From UBA10348 sp002469915 (GTDB taxonomy: Bacteria; Bacteroidota; Rhodothermia; Rhodothermales; UBA10348), in the NCBI GenBank assembly GCA_029249345.1, contig JAQWHM010000004.1:55953-119952 (forward strand): a stretch of DNA of 64,000 nucleotides. The letters are read 5' to 3'. The position numbers were made by a program, and so were the translations under genes. The first letter of the stretch is position 1; every line of letters begins with the position of its first letter. Below are positions 26,732 through 34,592 of this stretch, piece by piece. The notes beneath the pieces were generated by a model that did no database searches, was not told where the DNA came from, and saw only the letters and a list, made by a program, of their open reading frames with translations.

Positions 26732-27664
26732 ATGAAAGTTACCGTTGCCGGAGCCGGAAATGTCGGCGCAACCGTTGCTGATTGCATTGCCCGAAAAGAT
26801 ATGGTAGACGAGGTCGTATTGATCGACATCGTCGAAGGACTTCCTCAGGGCAAGGCCCTCGATATGGCTGAGTCCGCTCCAATCCACCTGTTCGATACGA
26901 AGGTCACTGGGACCAACGACTACGCGGACACGGCAGGATCTGATATTTTTGTAATTACCGCTGGTCTGGCTCGTAAGCCAGGTATGAGCCGGGATGACCT
27001 GTTGGCTAAAAATGCCTTCATCGTCAAGTCAGTCACGGAACAGTTTGTGGCTCACAGCCCCAATGCAATTATTATCGTGGTTTCCAATCCACTAGATGTG
27101 ATGACCTACGTTGCCTACATGGCAAGTGGCTTCCCTTCTGACCGAGTAATGGGAATGGCTGGCGTTTTGGACACAGCTAGATATCGTTCCTTCATTGCTG
27201 CTGAGCTAGGCGTATCGGTAAAAGATATTCAGGCTCTCTTGATGGGTGGACATGGCGATACCATGGTACCCCTGCCTCGCTACACGACCATTGGAGGCAT
27301 TCCGCTCCCAGAATTGATGGACGAAGAAACCATCAACGCGATTGTAGAACGGACCAAGTTTGGTGGCGGCGAGATCGTCAAGCTGATGGGTACTTCTGCA
27401 TGGTATGCTCCAGGCGCTGCAGCAGCTGAAATGGTCGAAGCGATTGTTAAGGATTCAGGTCGCGTACTACCCTGTGCCGTATGGCTTAATGGGAAGTATG
27501 GCGAAAAGGGTCTCTTCTCTGGTGCCCCGACTCGTCTCGGTCGCAATGGAGTAGAAGAGATCATTGAGGTCGAATTGACAGAAGCCGAACAAGACCTCTG
27601 GAATACGTCTTCAGATCACGTCAGAGCCAATCTGGCAACGCTGGAACGAATTCAAAACAGCTGA
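26732..27664 (+). CDS. mdh: Malate dehydrogenase
   Basis: A 310-aa NAD-dependent malate dehydrogenase of the LDH-like (MDH type 3) group, converting malate to oxaloacetate in the TCA cycle. The start is ATG 26732 (KVTVAGAGNVGATVADCIA, Rossmann glycine motif); an in-frame ATG at 26678 would place 18 non-homologous residues before it. Substrate and catalytic motifs are GLARKPGMSRDDLL, VSNPLDVMTY and LMGGHGDTMVPL (catalytic His). A strong bidirectional terminator follows 15 nt after the stop, so mdh is monocistronic at its 3' end. Confidence 0.96.
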   Translation: MKVTVAGAGNVGATVADCIARKDMVDEVVLIDIVEGLPQGKALDMAESAPIHLFDTKVTGTNDYADTAGSDIFVITAGLARKPGMSRDDLLAKNAFIVKSVTEQFVAHSPNAIIIVVSNPLDVMTYVAYMASGFPSDRVMGMAGVLDTARYRSFIAAELGVSVKDIQALLMGGHGDTMVPLPRYTTIGGIPLPELMDEETINAIVERTKFGGGEIVKLMGTSAWYAPGAAAAEMVEAIVKDSGRVLPCAVWLNGKYGEKGLFSGAPTRLGRNGVEEIIEVELTEAEQDLWNTSSDHVRANLATLERIQNS

Positions 27665-27678
27665 TCCAATATCCGTCT

Positions 27679-27717
27679 TAAAAAGCGGGGCCGCCAAGAG
27701 GCGGCCCCGCTTTTTTT
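27679..27717. terminator. Bidirectional intrinsic terminator after mdh
   Basis: An 11-bp perfect G/C stem (gcggggccgcc at 27685-27695 with its complement at 27700-27710) and an AAGA loop, flanked by a run of A on the left and seven T on the right. This is a textbook intrinsic terminator for mdh and could also stop transcription from the other strand. Confidence 0.95.
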
Positions 27718-27835
27718 ATACCCAATCGGCCTAGCCATTCTTTATTGCCCTGCCCTTCGACGAACATTCCGCATCACGGCTCGTTCATCCGCGACAACAA
27801 TTCCTGACTCTTCTAGACGATATACACACAGCCGT

Positions 27836-28609
27836 ATGCTGAATCGAATCTACCTTTCAAGACTTGCTCTGCTTCTTTGCCTGATTATCGTAGCCACCGG
27901 TTGTGATTCTGATTCGTCTGAAGACAAAGGTGAAGTTATCATAACTGATTTGACAGAAGGTACCGGGGACGAAATCGGCAATGGTATCACCATTGTGGTA
28001 GAATATGTTGGTCGCTTTACGGACGGCGTACAATTCGACTCCACCGAAGAATCGGGCAGACAATTTCGGTTCACTCTGGGTGCCGGACAGGTCCTAAAGG
28101 GGTGGGATCAAGGTTTGATAGGAATGAAGGTCGGTGGTGTTCGTCGTCTTGAAATTCCTTCCCATCTGGCTTTTGGAAAAAACGGCCAGACCCTTTCTAC
28201 CGGAGAGGTTGTCGTTCCTCCAAATACAGACGTTGAGTATGATGTGACGCTTATCGACATCTTCGATGAAGTCATTACCCAAGACATTATTGTAGGGGAC
28301 GGCGAGGTTGCCGAACTGGGCGATGTTCTCGTTGTCGATTACATAGGTCAATATTATGACGATAGAGGCCAAGTTTTTGACGCCTCCTCTATCGGAGGAT
28401 CCTATTTCATATTCACCTTGGGCTCTGGGTCAGTAATCCAAGGCTGGGACGTAGGGCTTCAGGGCATGGCTGTTGGAACGACTCGAACCATGATTATTCC
28501 GCCGTTTCTAGCCTACGGAGCCTTCGGCCAGGGAACGACTATTCCTCCTTATTCCATTCTCTTCTTTACCGTCAAGCTAGTGGACTTGATTAAGAACGCT
28601 GACTCTTAA
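27836..28609 (+). CDS. Lipoprotein with two FKBP-type prolyl isomerase domains
   Basis: A 257-aa predicted lipoprotein (lipobox IVATGC, then an acidic DSDSSED linker) holding two FKBP domains in tandem, about residues 33-137 and 145-252. Each has the core pattern: VVEYVGRFTDGVQFDST / GWDQGLIGMKVGGVRRLEIPSHLAFG, and VVDYIGQYYDDRGQVFDAS / GWDVGLQGMAVGTTRTMIIPPFLAYG. It would catalyse cis-trans isomerisation of proline bonds during periplasmic protein folding. Active-site aromatic and Asp positions look retained in both copies, though the second copy is more divergent. Its last 20 nt overlap the convergent response regulator gene. Confidence 0.93.
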   Translation: MLNRIYLSRLALLLCLIIVATGCDSDSSEDKGEVIITDLTEGTGDEIGNGITIVVEYVGRFTDGVQFDSTEESGRQFRFTLGAGQVLKGWDQGLIGMKVGGVRRLEIPSHLAFGKNGQTLSTGEVVVPPNTDVEYDVTLIDIFDEVITQDIIVGDGEVAELGDVLVVDYIGQYYDDRGQVFDASSIGGSYFIFTLGSGSVIQGWDVGLQGMAVGTTRTMIIPPFLAYGAFGQGTTIPPYSILFFTVKLVDLIKNADS

Positions 28610-29264
28610 CCCCATCCCCAATCGATTCACTTTCGACCCATTGAACAGCATGCTGCATCAATTCCGCGGCATTAGCTAGATTCAGTTTGTTCTTAATGCG
28701 CGCACGGTACGACTCTATCGTTTTAATAGAGAGGTTCAGCCGCTCTGCAATTTCTCTGGTTCCGAGGCCTCTGCCCGTCATTTCGAATACTTCCAATTCT
28801 CTATCGGAAAGTACTTCAAGGGGCGAATGGTTGAACGAATGCTGTCCCGTGGCAATACCTTGCAGAAGGCGCTCGTTTATTTCAGGAGAGACATAGATCG
28901 CACCGCTTTCAATTCGCCGAATAGTGGAAACGAGTGTTTCTGCCGCCTCCGTCTTCATGACGTACCCCCTAGACCCCGCACGAATGGCTCGTTCGGCATA
29001 AAGCGTTTCATCATGCCTCGAAATCACCAGGGTTTTTACGTCCGGCGTAAGTGCAGCAATGTGCTTTAGAAGGTCGAGTCCACTCATTCCCGGAAGGGAA
29101 ATGTCCACTACCGCTATGTTTGGATTCGCATCTACAAGAGATTCCAAAGCGATTTCCGCACTTTTTGCTTCTCCACATACGCACAGATCATGCTCAGATT
29201 CGATGACCATCCTAAGCCCTGTTCTCATCAAAGGATGATCATCTACCAGAAATACGCGAATCAT
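28590..29264 (-). CDS. NarL/LuxR-type response regulator
   Basis: A regulator of about 224 aa: an N-terminal receiver domain (IRVFLVDDHPLMRTG with the acidic pair, phospho-acceptor Asp in AVVDISLPGMSG, Lys in VMKTEA) and a C-terminal LuxR helix-turn-helix (LSDRELEVFEMTGRGLGTREIAERLNLSIKTIESYRARI, about 155-195). I use ATG 29264, which gives the standard IRVFLVDDH opening; ATG 29279 would add five residues. It is transcribed divergently from the cbb3 oxidase locus across 335 bp, so a regulatory link is possible but unproven. No cognate sensor kinase adjoins it. Confidence 0.93.
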   Translation of the reverse strand: MIRVFLVDDHPLMRTGLRMVIESEHDLCVCGEAKSAEIALESLVDANPNIAVVDISLPGMSGLDLLKHIAALTPDVKTLVISRHDETLYAERAIRAGSRGYVMKTEAAETLVSTIRRIESGAIYVSPEINERLLQGIATGQHSFNHSPLEVLSDRELEVFEMTGRGLGTREIAERLNLSIKTIESYRARIKNKLNLANAAELMQHAVQWVESESIGDGVKSQRS

Positions 29265-29598
29265 TTCAAGAGGTACCATATCCCAGTCCGCATAGTTTGA
29301 ATGCGATGCCTATCGTTAGAACCACGCTACAATTCATACGGAAAGATGAATGCAGGGTGTTGAGATTTTACCCTATCAGGGGTGCAATGCGTCTAACTGT
29401 AGGGGATTACATGACAATGTCCAGATAGTGTGCTTGAATAGGGATTTTTCAATTTTTCGTGTAAGGAATACCCTGATAGTGCGAAGAGTGTTCGGTCTTT
29501 CGATGTAGTTCTAGGCATTTACGTTTATTCATTCCAATCTTACAGCTCGGGTTTTTACCTTCCCGCATTCTTTTCACCTCTACTCACCTCAACAGTTC
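29265..29598. promoter_or_regulatory. Divergent control region between response regulator and ccoN
   Basis: This 334-bp gap must hold the promoters of the regulator gene and of the cbb3 locus. It contains a palindrome ccctatcaggg at 29371-29381 and, 90 nt further on, ccctgatag at 29471-29479, which is an exact inverted copy of nine of those bases. Both are preceded by ta, giving two taccct boxes. No FNR-type TTGAT-N4-ATCAA site was found; ttgaa-N9-ttcaa near 29430-29450 has the wrong spacing. An operator role is inferred. Confidence 0.45.
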
Positions 29599-31062
29599 AT
29601 GGAATCGACGCAGAGCACCGCACATCCGGTCTCAGCGAATCCCAACACGTTGACGATTAGATACGACGACCAAGTGGTCCGTTATTTCGTAATCGCAACT
29701 GTGATCTGGGGATTCGTTGGCATGTTAGTCGGAGCATTAATTGCGCTCCAGATGCCATTCTGGCAAGCAAACCTAGGACAGTATCTCTCATTTGGACGCC
29801 TCAGACCGCTTCATACCAATGCGGTAATATTCGCTTTCGCAGGAAATGCCATATTTGCAGCGATATACTACTCCACGCAGCGACTAACGAAAACCCGAAT
29901 TTTTAGTGACGCGATGAGTCGCGTTCACTTTTGGGGATGGCAAGCTATTATTGTATCTGCTGCCGTGACCTTACCACTCGGGTTTACGACCGGCAAGGAA
30001 TACGCAGAATTGGAATGGCCCATTGACGTCTTGATTGCCGTGATTTGGGTCATATTCGCCGTGAACTTCTTCATGACGCTCAAAATCCGGCGTGAAAAGC
30101 ACATGTATGTGGCGTTGTGGTTTTACATCGCAACGATCGTCACGATTGCCATCTTACATATTGGTAATAGCCTGGCGATTCCAGTTGGAATGTTCAAGTC
30201 CTATCCAATTTATGCCGGCGTACAAGATGCATTCGTGCAGTGGTGGTATGGCCACAACGCGGTAGCCTTTTTCCTGACGACCCCATTTCTGGGGCTGATG
30301 TACTATTTCTTGCCGAAAGCGGCGGAGCGGCCTGTCTTCTCGTACCGTCTCTCTATCGTGCATTTCTGGAGTCTCGTCTTCCTTTACATCTGGGCTGGCC
30401 CTCATCATTTGAATTATACCTCGATCCCAGAATGGGCTGTATCTCTTGGGATGGTGTTTTCAGTGATGCTGTGGATGCCAAGTTGGGGCGGTATGATCAA
30501 CGGTCTGTTCACGCTTCGAGGAGCATGGCACAAGCTGCGCGATAGTGTAGTCCTCAAAATGTATGTGATCGGAATCACGTTTTATGGCATGTCCACATTT
30601 GAAGGTCCATTGCTTTCCGTTAAGACCGTGAACGCACTGTCTCATTACACCGATTGGACCATCGGGCATGCTCACGCTGGTGCATTGGGATGGAACGGGT
30701 TTATGACGTTTGGAATGATATACTGGCTGTTACCCAAACTCTGGAAGACTAAACTGTGGAGTGACAAGCTGGCCAATACTCATTTCTGGGTAGGCACCAT
30801 TGGAATGCTGCTATATGTCATGGCACTTTATTCTGCGGGCGTCACTCAAGGATTGATGTGGAGAGCCTTCGATGACGCCGGTCGTCTCCTCTATCCAGAC
30901 TTTATGGAAACCGTTATTCAGATTGTGCCCATGTATTGGGTTCGATTGATTGGTGGCCTGTTATACCTGTCTGGAATGATCATGCTGGGCGTCAATATGA
31001 TTATGACGATCCGTAACGCACCGGAAAAACCAACCGATGCAGCTGTCACCGTATCCGCTTAA
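29599..31062 (+). CDS. ccoN: cbb3-type cytochrome c oxidase catalytic subunit I
   Basis: A 487-aa integral membrane subunit with about 12 helices that reduces O2 at a haem b3-CuB centre with high oxygen affinity. Haem and copper ligands are visible: RPLHTNAVIFAF (low-spin haem), WWYGHNAVAFF and AGPHHLNYTS (CuB histidines), and HYTDWTIGHAHAGALGWNGF (haem b3 region). It is separate from ccoO, unlike the ccoNO fusions seen in some Bacteroidota. It is first in a run of eight cco genes on the plus strand, with 34 nt to ccoO. Confidence 0.97.
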   Translation: MESTQSTAHPVSANPNTLTIRYDDQVVRYFVIATVIWGFVGMLVGALIALQMPFWQANLGQYLSFGRLRPLHTNAVIFAFAGNAIFAAIYYSTQRLTKTRIFSDAMSRVHFWGWQAIIVSAAVTLPLGFTTGKEYAELEWPIDVLIAVIWVIFAVNFFMTLKIRREKHMYVALWFYIATIVTIAILHIGNSLAIPVGMFKSYPIYAGVQDAFVQWWYGHNAVAFFLTTPFLGLMYYFLPKAAERPVFSYRLSIVHFWSLVFLYIWAGPHHLNYTSIPEWAVSLGMVFSVMLWMPSWGGMINGLFTLRGAWHKLRDSVVLKMYVIGITFYGMSTFEGPLLSVKTVNALSHYTDWTIGHAHAGALGWNGFMTFGMIYWLLPKLWKTKLWSDKLANTHFWVGTIGMLLYVMALYSAGVTQGLMWRAFDDAGRLLYPDFMETVIQIVPMYWVRLIGGLLYLSGMIMLGVNMIMTIRNAPEKPTDAAVTVSA

Positions 31063-31096
31063 CCCTCGAACATCCGACATTCAATCCTAATCGATC

Positions 31097-31789
31097 ATGA
31101 GCAAATTTCTCAAAACCGATGGTAGGCACCGGAAGCTCGAGGGCTGGCCGCTTGTCTTTACCATTTTGACCACTCTTTCCATTCTTGTTGGTGGGACGGT
31201 CGAATTTCTACCCCTGGTACTTCTTGAAAGTAGCGTTCCGACCATCGAGTCGGTAACACCCTATACTCCACTCGAACTAGCTGGGCGTGATTTGTATATC
31301 CGAGAAGGATGTGCCAATTGCCATTCCCAGATGGTTCGTCCATTTCGCGATGAAATCGAGCGTTATGGGGAGTACTCAAAACCAGGAGAATCTATCTACG
31401 ACCGCCCCTTCTTGTGGGGATCTAAACGTACAGGCCCGGATCTTGCACGCCTTGGTGGCAAGTATCCTGACTTGTGGCATGTTCGCCACATGGAAGATCC
31501 TCGCTCAACAAGCCCAAGTTCGTTGATGCCCCCTTATGACTGGCTCCTGCGCAAGGATTTGGCCTTTGAGACCATTCCTGCAAAAATGCGTGGCCTTCAG
31601 ACACTGGGCACACCGTATTCCGATGCTGACATAGACGGTGCAATAGAAACGGCCCAAAATCAGGCCGCACAGATTGCCCGCAATGTCTCTGCAAATGGAG
31701 GACCGGCTGGATTAGAAAGCAAAGAGATCACTGCTCTTGTCGCTTACCTGCAGCGACTCGGAGCCGACCTCAAGAAATCAACGAGCTAA
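31097..31789 (+). CDS. ccoO: cbb3-type oxidase monohaem cytochrome c subunit
   Basis: A 230-aa membrane-anchored c-type cytochrome. One N-terminal helix (about 18-45) is followed by the haem site GCANCHSQMVRPF (Cys 72, Cys 75, His 76). The motifs GPDLARLGGKYPDLWHVRHMEDPRS and SLMPPYDWL, which include the distal Met region, are those of CcoO. It passes electrons to the haem b centres of CcoN. The length is typical. Confidence 0.96.
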   Translation: MSKFLKTDGRHRKLEGWPLVFTILTTLSILVGGTVEFLPLVLLESSVPTIESVTPYTPLELAGRDLYIREGCANCHSQMVRPFRDEIERYGEYSKPGESIYDRPFLWGSKRTGPDLARLGGKYPDLWHVRHMEDPRSTSPSSLMPPYDWLLRKDLAFETIPAKMRGLQTLGTPYSDADIDGAIETAQNQAAQIARNVSANGGPAGLESKEITALVAYLQRLGADLKKSTS

Positions 31790-31808
31790 ATCGCAAGAGG
31801 TAATCGAT

Positions 31809-31991
31809 ATGATGAAAGAAGTAGTACGTGCGATGGAAACCGGTTATCTCGCATACGTGGGCCTGTTTGCGTTCATCTTCGCTTTCGTCATGATTCTGGC
31901 ACGAGTCGCAATCATGAAGAAGGCTGAACGAACCGAAGCCAAAAATTTGCCATTGGGTGAACCGACCGAGTTTTACCCAGAACAGAATTGA
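31809..31991 (+). CDS. ccoQ: cbb3-type oxidase small subunit CcoQ-like
   Basis: A 60-aa single-helix protein starting at one of two tandem ATGs (31809, 31812), preceded by an aagaggtaat ribosome binding site. It has one hydrophobic segment (GYLAYVGLFAFIFAFVMILARVAIM) and a charged C terminus. Position between ccoO and ccoP and the size identify it as CcoQ, a stabilising subunit; the sequence itself is not diagnostic. A longer reading from 31737 would overlap ccoO and is not credible. Confidence 0.85.
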   Translation: MMKEVVRAMETGYLAYVGLFAFIFAFVMILARVAIMKKAERTEAKNLPLGEPTEFYPEQN

Positions 31992-31996
31992 AGATT

Positions 31997-32608
31997 ATGA
32001 ATATGCCGAATCACGATACCTATCAAAGCGCTCAAGACGGTGATGGAAGCATCATCAGCGGCCACAGTTACGATGGTATTGAAGAGTATGACAATCCTAT
32101 GCCCGGATGGTGGGTATGGATGTTCGTTGCCTCGATCATCTGGACACCCATTTACATGTTGGGCGTGCATCAATTTGACTTCATTAACGACTACCAGGAC
32201 GATCTCGCTCTCAAACAAGCAGATCTTGCCGACATGCGGTCGTCTTTTGAAGAAGCCAATCCAAAAGAAACCGTGACTGATGAGTCTATTGCCGCTTACG
32301 TGGGAGTAGCTGAGCATCAAGCTGCTGGCGCCGAGATATACTCTACCAATTGCGCCATGTGTCATGGAAACGCAGGTGAAGGACTCATCGGACCCAATCT
32401 GACGGATGCGTATTGGATTCATGGTAACAGTAATGCCGACGTGTTCAACGTGATCACCAATGGGGTCTTGGAAAAAGGAATGACTCCTTGGGAGAGCGTG
32501 CTATCCGTAGAAGAACGATCCCAACTCGTTTCTTACATCCACTCTTTGTTGGGTAGTAACCCTGCGGGTGCCAAGGCTCCCGAGGGAGATCTGATTGAGC
32601 GTTCCTAA
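31997..32608 (+). CDS. ccoP: cbb3-type oxidase cytochrome c subunit, single haem
   Basis: A 203-aa subunit. The N-terminal part has the CcoP signature YDGIEEYDNPMPGWWVWMFVASIIWTPIYML with its membrane helix, followed by one cytochrome c domain (CAMCHGNAGEG, Cys 119, Cys 122, His 123; Met in KGMTPWE). Canonical proteobacterial CcoP is about 300 aa with two haems, so this is the short one-haem form. ATG 31997 is used; 32003 is also possible, and a TTG at 31988 overlaps ccoQ. It ends 59 nt before ccoG. Confidence 0.93.
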   Translation: MNMPNHDTYQSAQDGDGSIISGHSYDGIEEYDNPMPGWWVWMFVASIIWTPIYMLGVHQFDFINDYQDDLALKQADLADMRSSFEEANPKETVTDESIAAYVGVAEHQAAGAEIYSTNCAMCHGNAGEGLIGPNLTDAYWIHGNSNADVFNVITNGVLEKGMTPWESVLSVEERSQLVSYIHSLLGSNPAGAKAPEGDLIERS

Positions 32609-32667
32609 AAACGACGACTCGTAGTTGATCGAAGCGTTTTGTACGTGGGAGGAAACCCGGAACTGAG

Positions 32668-34110
32668 ATGAGAGAGACTGAACCCAACGCTTCCCCTCGA
32701 ATACTTGAATCACCTGAAGAGGTCCTGACCACGCTTACCCGAGATGGTAAGCGTCGGTGGATGTACCCGGTGGAGAGCAAGGGGAGATTTCTGAATAGAA
32801 GACGGGTGTTAGCCTGGGTGCTAATACTCGTTTACATACTTATGCCAATTGTCCAGATAGCTGGGCGCCCAGCCATCCAACTGGACTTTGTGCATCGAGA
32901 GTTTTCTATTCTGGGATTGCTGTTTTATCCGACGGACACCCTCCTCCTCATGATTTTCCTCATCGGACTCATGCTCTCAATTGTGCTGATTACAGCCCTC
33001 TTGGGAAGAGTCTGGTGCGGTTGGGCTTGTCCTCAAACAGTCTACTTAGAGTTTCTTTTCAGACCGCTTGAAAAGCTTATTGAAGGTCCGGTTCATGTAC
33101 AAAAACGTAGGAACTCAGGGCCTAAGAATTGGGACTGGATATGGAGAAAGGGAGTAAAGCTGACTCTTTTCCTCGCCATTTCAATTGCCCTTGCACACAC
33201 GTTTATCGCTTATTTCGTGGGTTGGAGCACCCTGATAGACTGGCTTCAGTTGCCTCCAGCAGAAAACTGGGGGTTTTTCCTGCTTACTTCGCTTGTGACG
33301 GGATTAATCTTGTTTGATTTTGGGTACTTTCGGGAGCAAATGTGCACCATTGCCTGCCCCTATGCTCGGATGCAGTCTATAATGCTGGACCGAGATTCCA
33401 TGATCGTTTCTTACGACCCAACGCGGGGAGAACCACGGGGAAAACGGTCCAAGAAAATTATGGCCGATGAAAAGGCTGGACTTCTCGAGGCAAAGGGTGA
33501 CTGTATTGATTGTTTGGCCTGCGTTCGTACCTGCCCTACCGGTATCGACATTCGCGATGGACTGCAAATGGAATGCGTCACGTGTACTCAGTGTATTGAT
33601 GCCTGCGATCACATTATGGACAAGATTGACAAACCCCGAGGTTTGATCAGATATACGTCTGAGAATCAACTTGAAGGTATACCAACCAAAATATTTAGAG
33701 CCCGGTCCGCCATCTATGGCCTCCTGATTATTTTGATTTTTTCTGCCTTCACCGTGGTGCTCTCCTCTCGTGATGCTTACGACATCAACGTAGGCCGAGT
33801 CGTTGGTGAGCCCTTCTCAGAATTACAAGATGGAAGAATTACGAATCGCTTGCGCTTTCGCGTTCGAAATCAGACCGACGTGGCCTCCTCTTTTGACATC
33901 CTCCCGTTGGCTCCCGCAGACATTCAAATACGTATTGTTGGGGCAACACCTGTAGAGCTTGAACCAGGTGAAATGAAACGGGTTGAAGTGTGGGTTATTG
34001 TTCCAAAAGAAGCCTTCAGTTCCACTAGCATCGAAGGGAGTTTTAAGATGTTGTTTTCCGACGACAATGAACAGGTTCTCTCCTACATGCTTCTAGGCCC
34101 TAATCTGTAA
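32668..34110 (+). CDS. ccoG: Cytochrome oxidase accessory protein CcoG (FixG/RdxA)
   Basis: A 480-aa membrane protein with about five helices and two 4Fe-4S clusters, involved in copper reduction for cbb3 assembly. Signatures are GRVWCGWACPQTVYLEFLFRP, CTIACPYARMQS, then the ferredoxin motifs CIDCLACVRTCPTGIDIR and CVTCTQCIDACDHIM. The C-terminal 110 residues after the last helix (about 345-365) form the Ig-like periplasmic domain usual in CcoG. It sits seven nt upstream of ccoH. Confidence 0.96.
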   Translation: MRETEPNASPRILESPEEVLTTLTRDGKRRWMYPVESKGRFLNRRRVLAWVLILVYILMPIVQIAGRPAIQLDFVHREFSILGLLFYPTDTLLLMIFLIGLMLSIVLITALLGRVWCGWACPQTVYLEFLFRPLEKLIEGPVHVQKRRNSGPKNWDWIWRKGVKLTLFLAISIALAHTFIAYFVGWSTLIDWLQLPPAENWGFFLLTSLVTGLILFDFGYFREQMCTIACPYARMQSIMLDRDSMIVSYDPTRGEPRGKRSKKIMADEKAGLLEAKGDCIDCLACVRTCPTGIDIRDGLQMECVTCTQCIDACDHIMDKIDKPRGLIRYTSENQLEGIPTKIFRARSAIYGLLIILIFSAFTVVLSSRDAYDINVGRVVGEPFSELQDGRITNRLRFRVRNQTDVASSFDILPLAPADIQIRIVGATPVELEPGEMKRVEVWVIVPKEAFSSTSIEGSFKMLFSDDNEQVLSYMLLGPNL

Positions 34111-34116
34111 GTAATT

Positions 34117-34590
34117 ATGGCATCGTCATTTAAAGACAAAGGACTTATTTGGCCTCTCATCGTAGTAGCCTTGCTGCTTTCGAGCGTGGGCATGATGATG
34201 GGTGTCGTTATCATTGCCAAGTCGGACGGCGGAGCTCAGGTCGTTGATGACTACTATGATCGAGCCGTTGCCTGGGACTCTCTGAACTCCTTAGATCAAG
34301 CTTTTATCGATCAAGGCTGGCTCACCTACCTGATTTTAGATGCCTCAACAGGACGTTTAGTCGTTCAAGACAGCCTTGGGACCCGCCTGTCTGATCTTTC
34401 TGGCTCCGTAGAAATGACCCGACCTCAGTCCGCTGCCACTGGCATTACGATGTTATTTCAGTATCAGGAAGTCGATTCTTCGTACACGTTTGAAGTGGGT
34501 AGCCTTTCCCCTGGACTATGGGACTTTACCTTTAATACTTCTTATGCGCGTCAGGTGCTCTCCTTTTCGCTGCGCAAGGAAGTGCGCTAA
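34117..34590 (+). CDS. ccoH: FixH/CcoH-family oxidase assembly protein
   Basis: A 157-aa protein with one N-terminal helix (WPLIVVALLLSSVGMMMGVVIIA) followed by the FixH motif DDYYDRAVAWDSL and a beta-rich periplasmic domain. FixH proteins help assemble the cbb3 oxidase together with the copper ATPase encoded next. The sequence after residue 60 is poorly conserved, so the assignment rests on the N-terminal motif and on position between ccoG and ccoI. Confidence 0.88.
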   Translation: MASSFKDKGLIWPLIVVALLLSSVGMMMGVVIIAKSDGGAQVVDDYYDRAVAWDSLNSLDQAFIDQGWLTYLILDASTGRLVVQDSLGTRLSDLSGSVEMTRPQSAATGITMLFQYQEVDSSYTFEVGSLSPGLWDFTFNTSYARQVLSFSLRKEVR

Positions 34591-34592
34591 TT

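Noticed and set aside
29430..29450. Possible FNR/CRP site (ttgaa...ttcaa) upstream of ccoN
   Set aside because: The half-sites are nine bases apart, whereas FNR sites need TTGAT-N4-ATCAA spacing.
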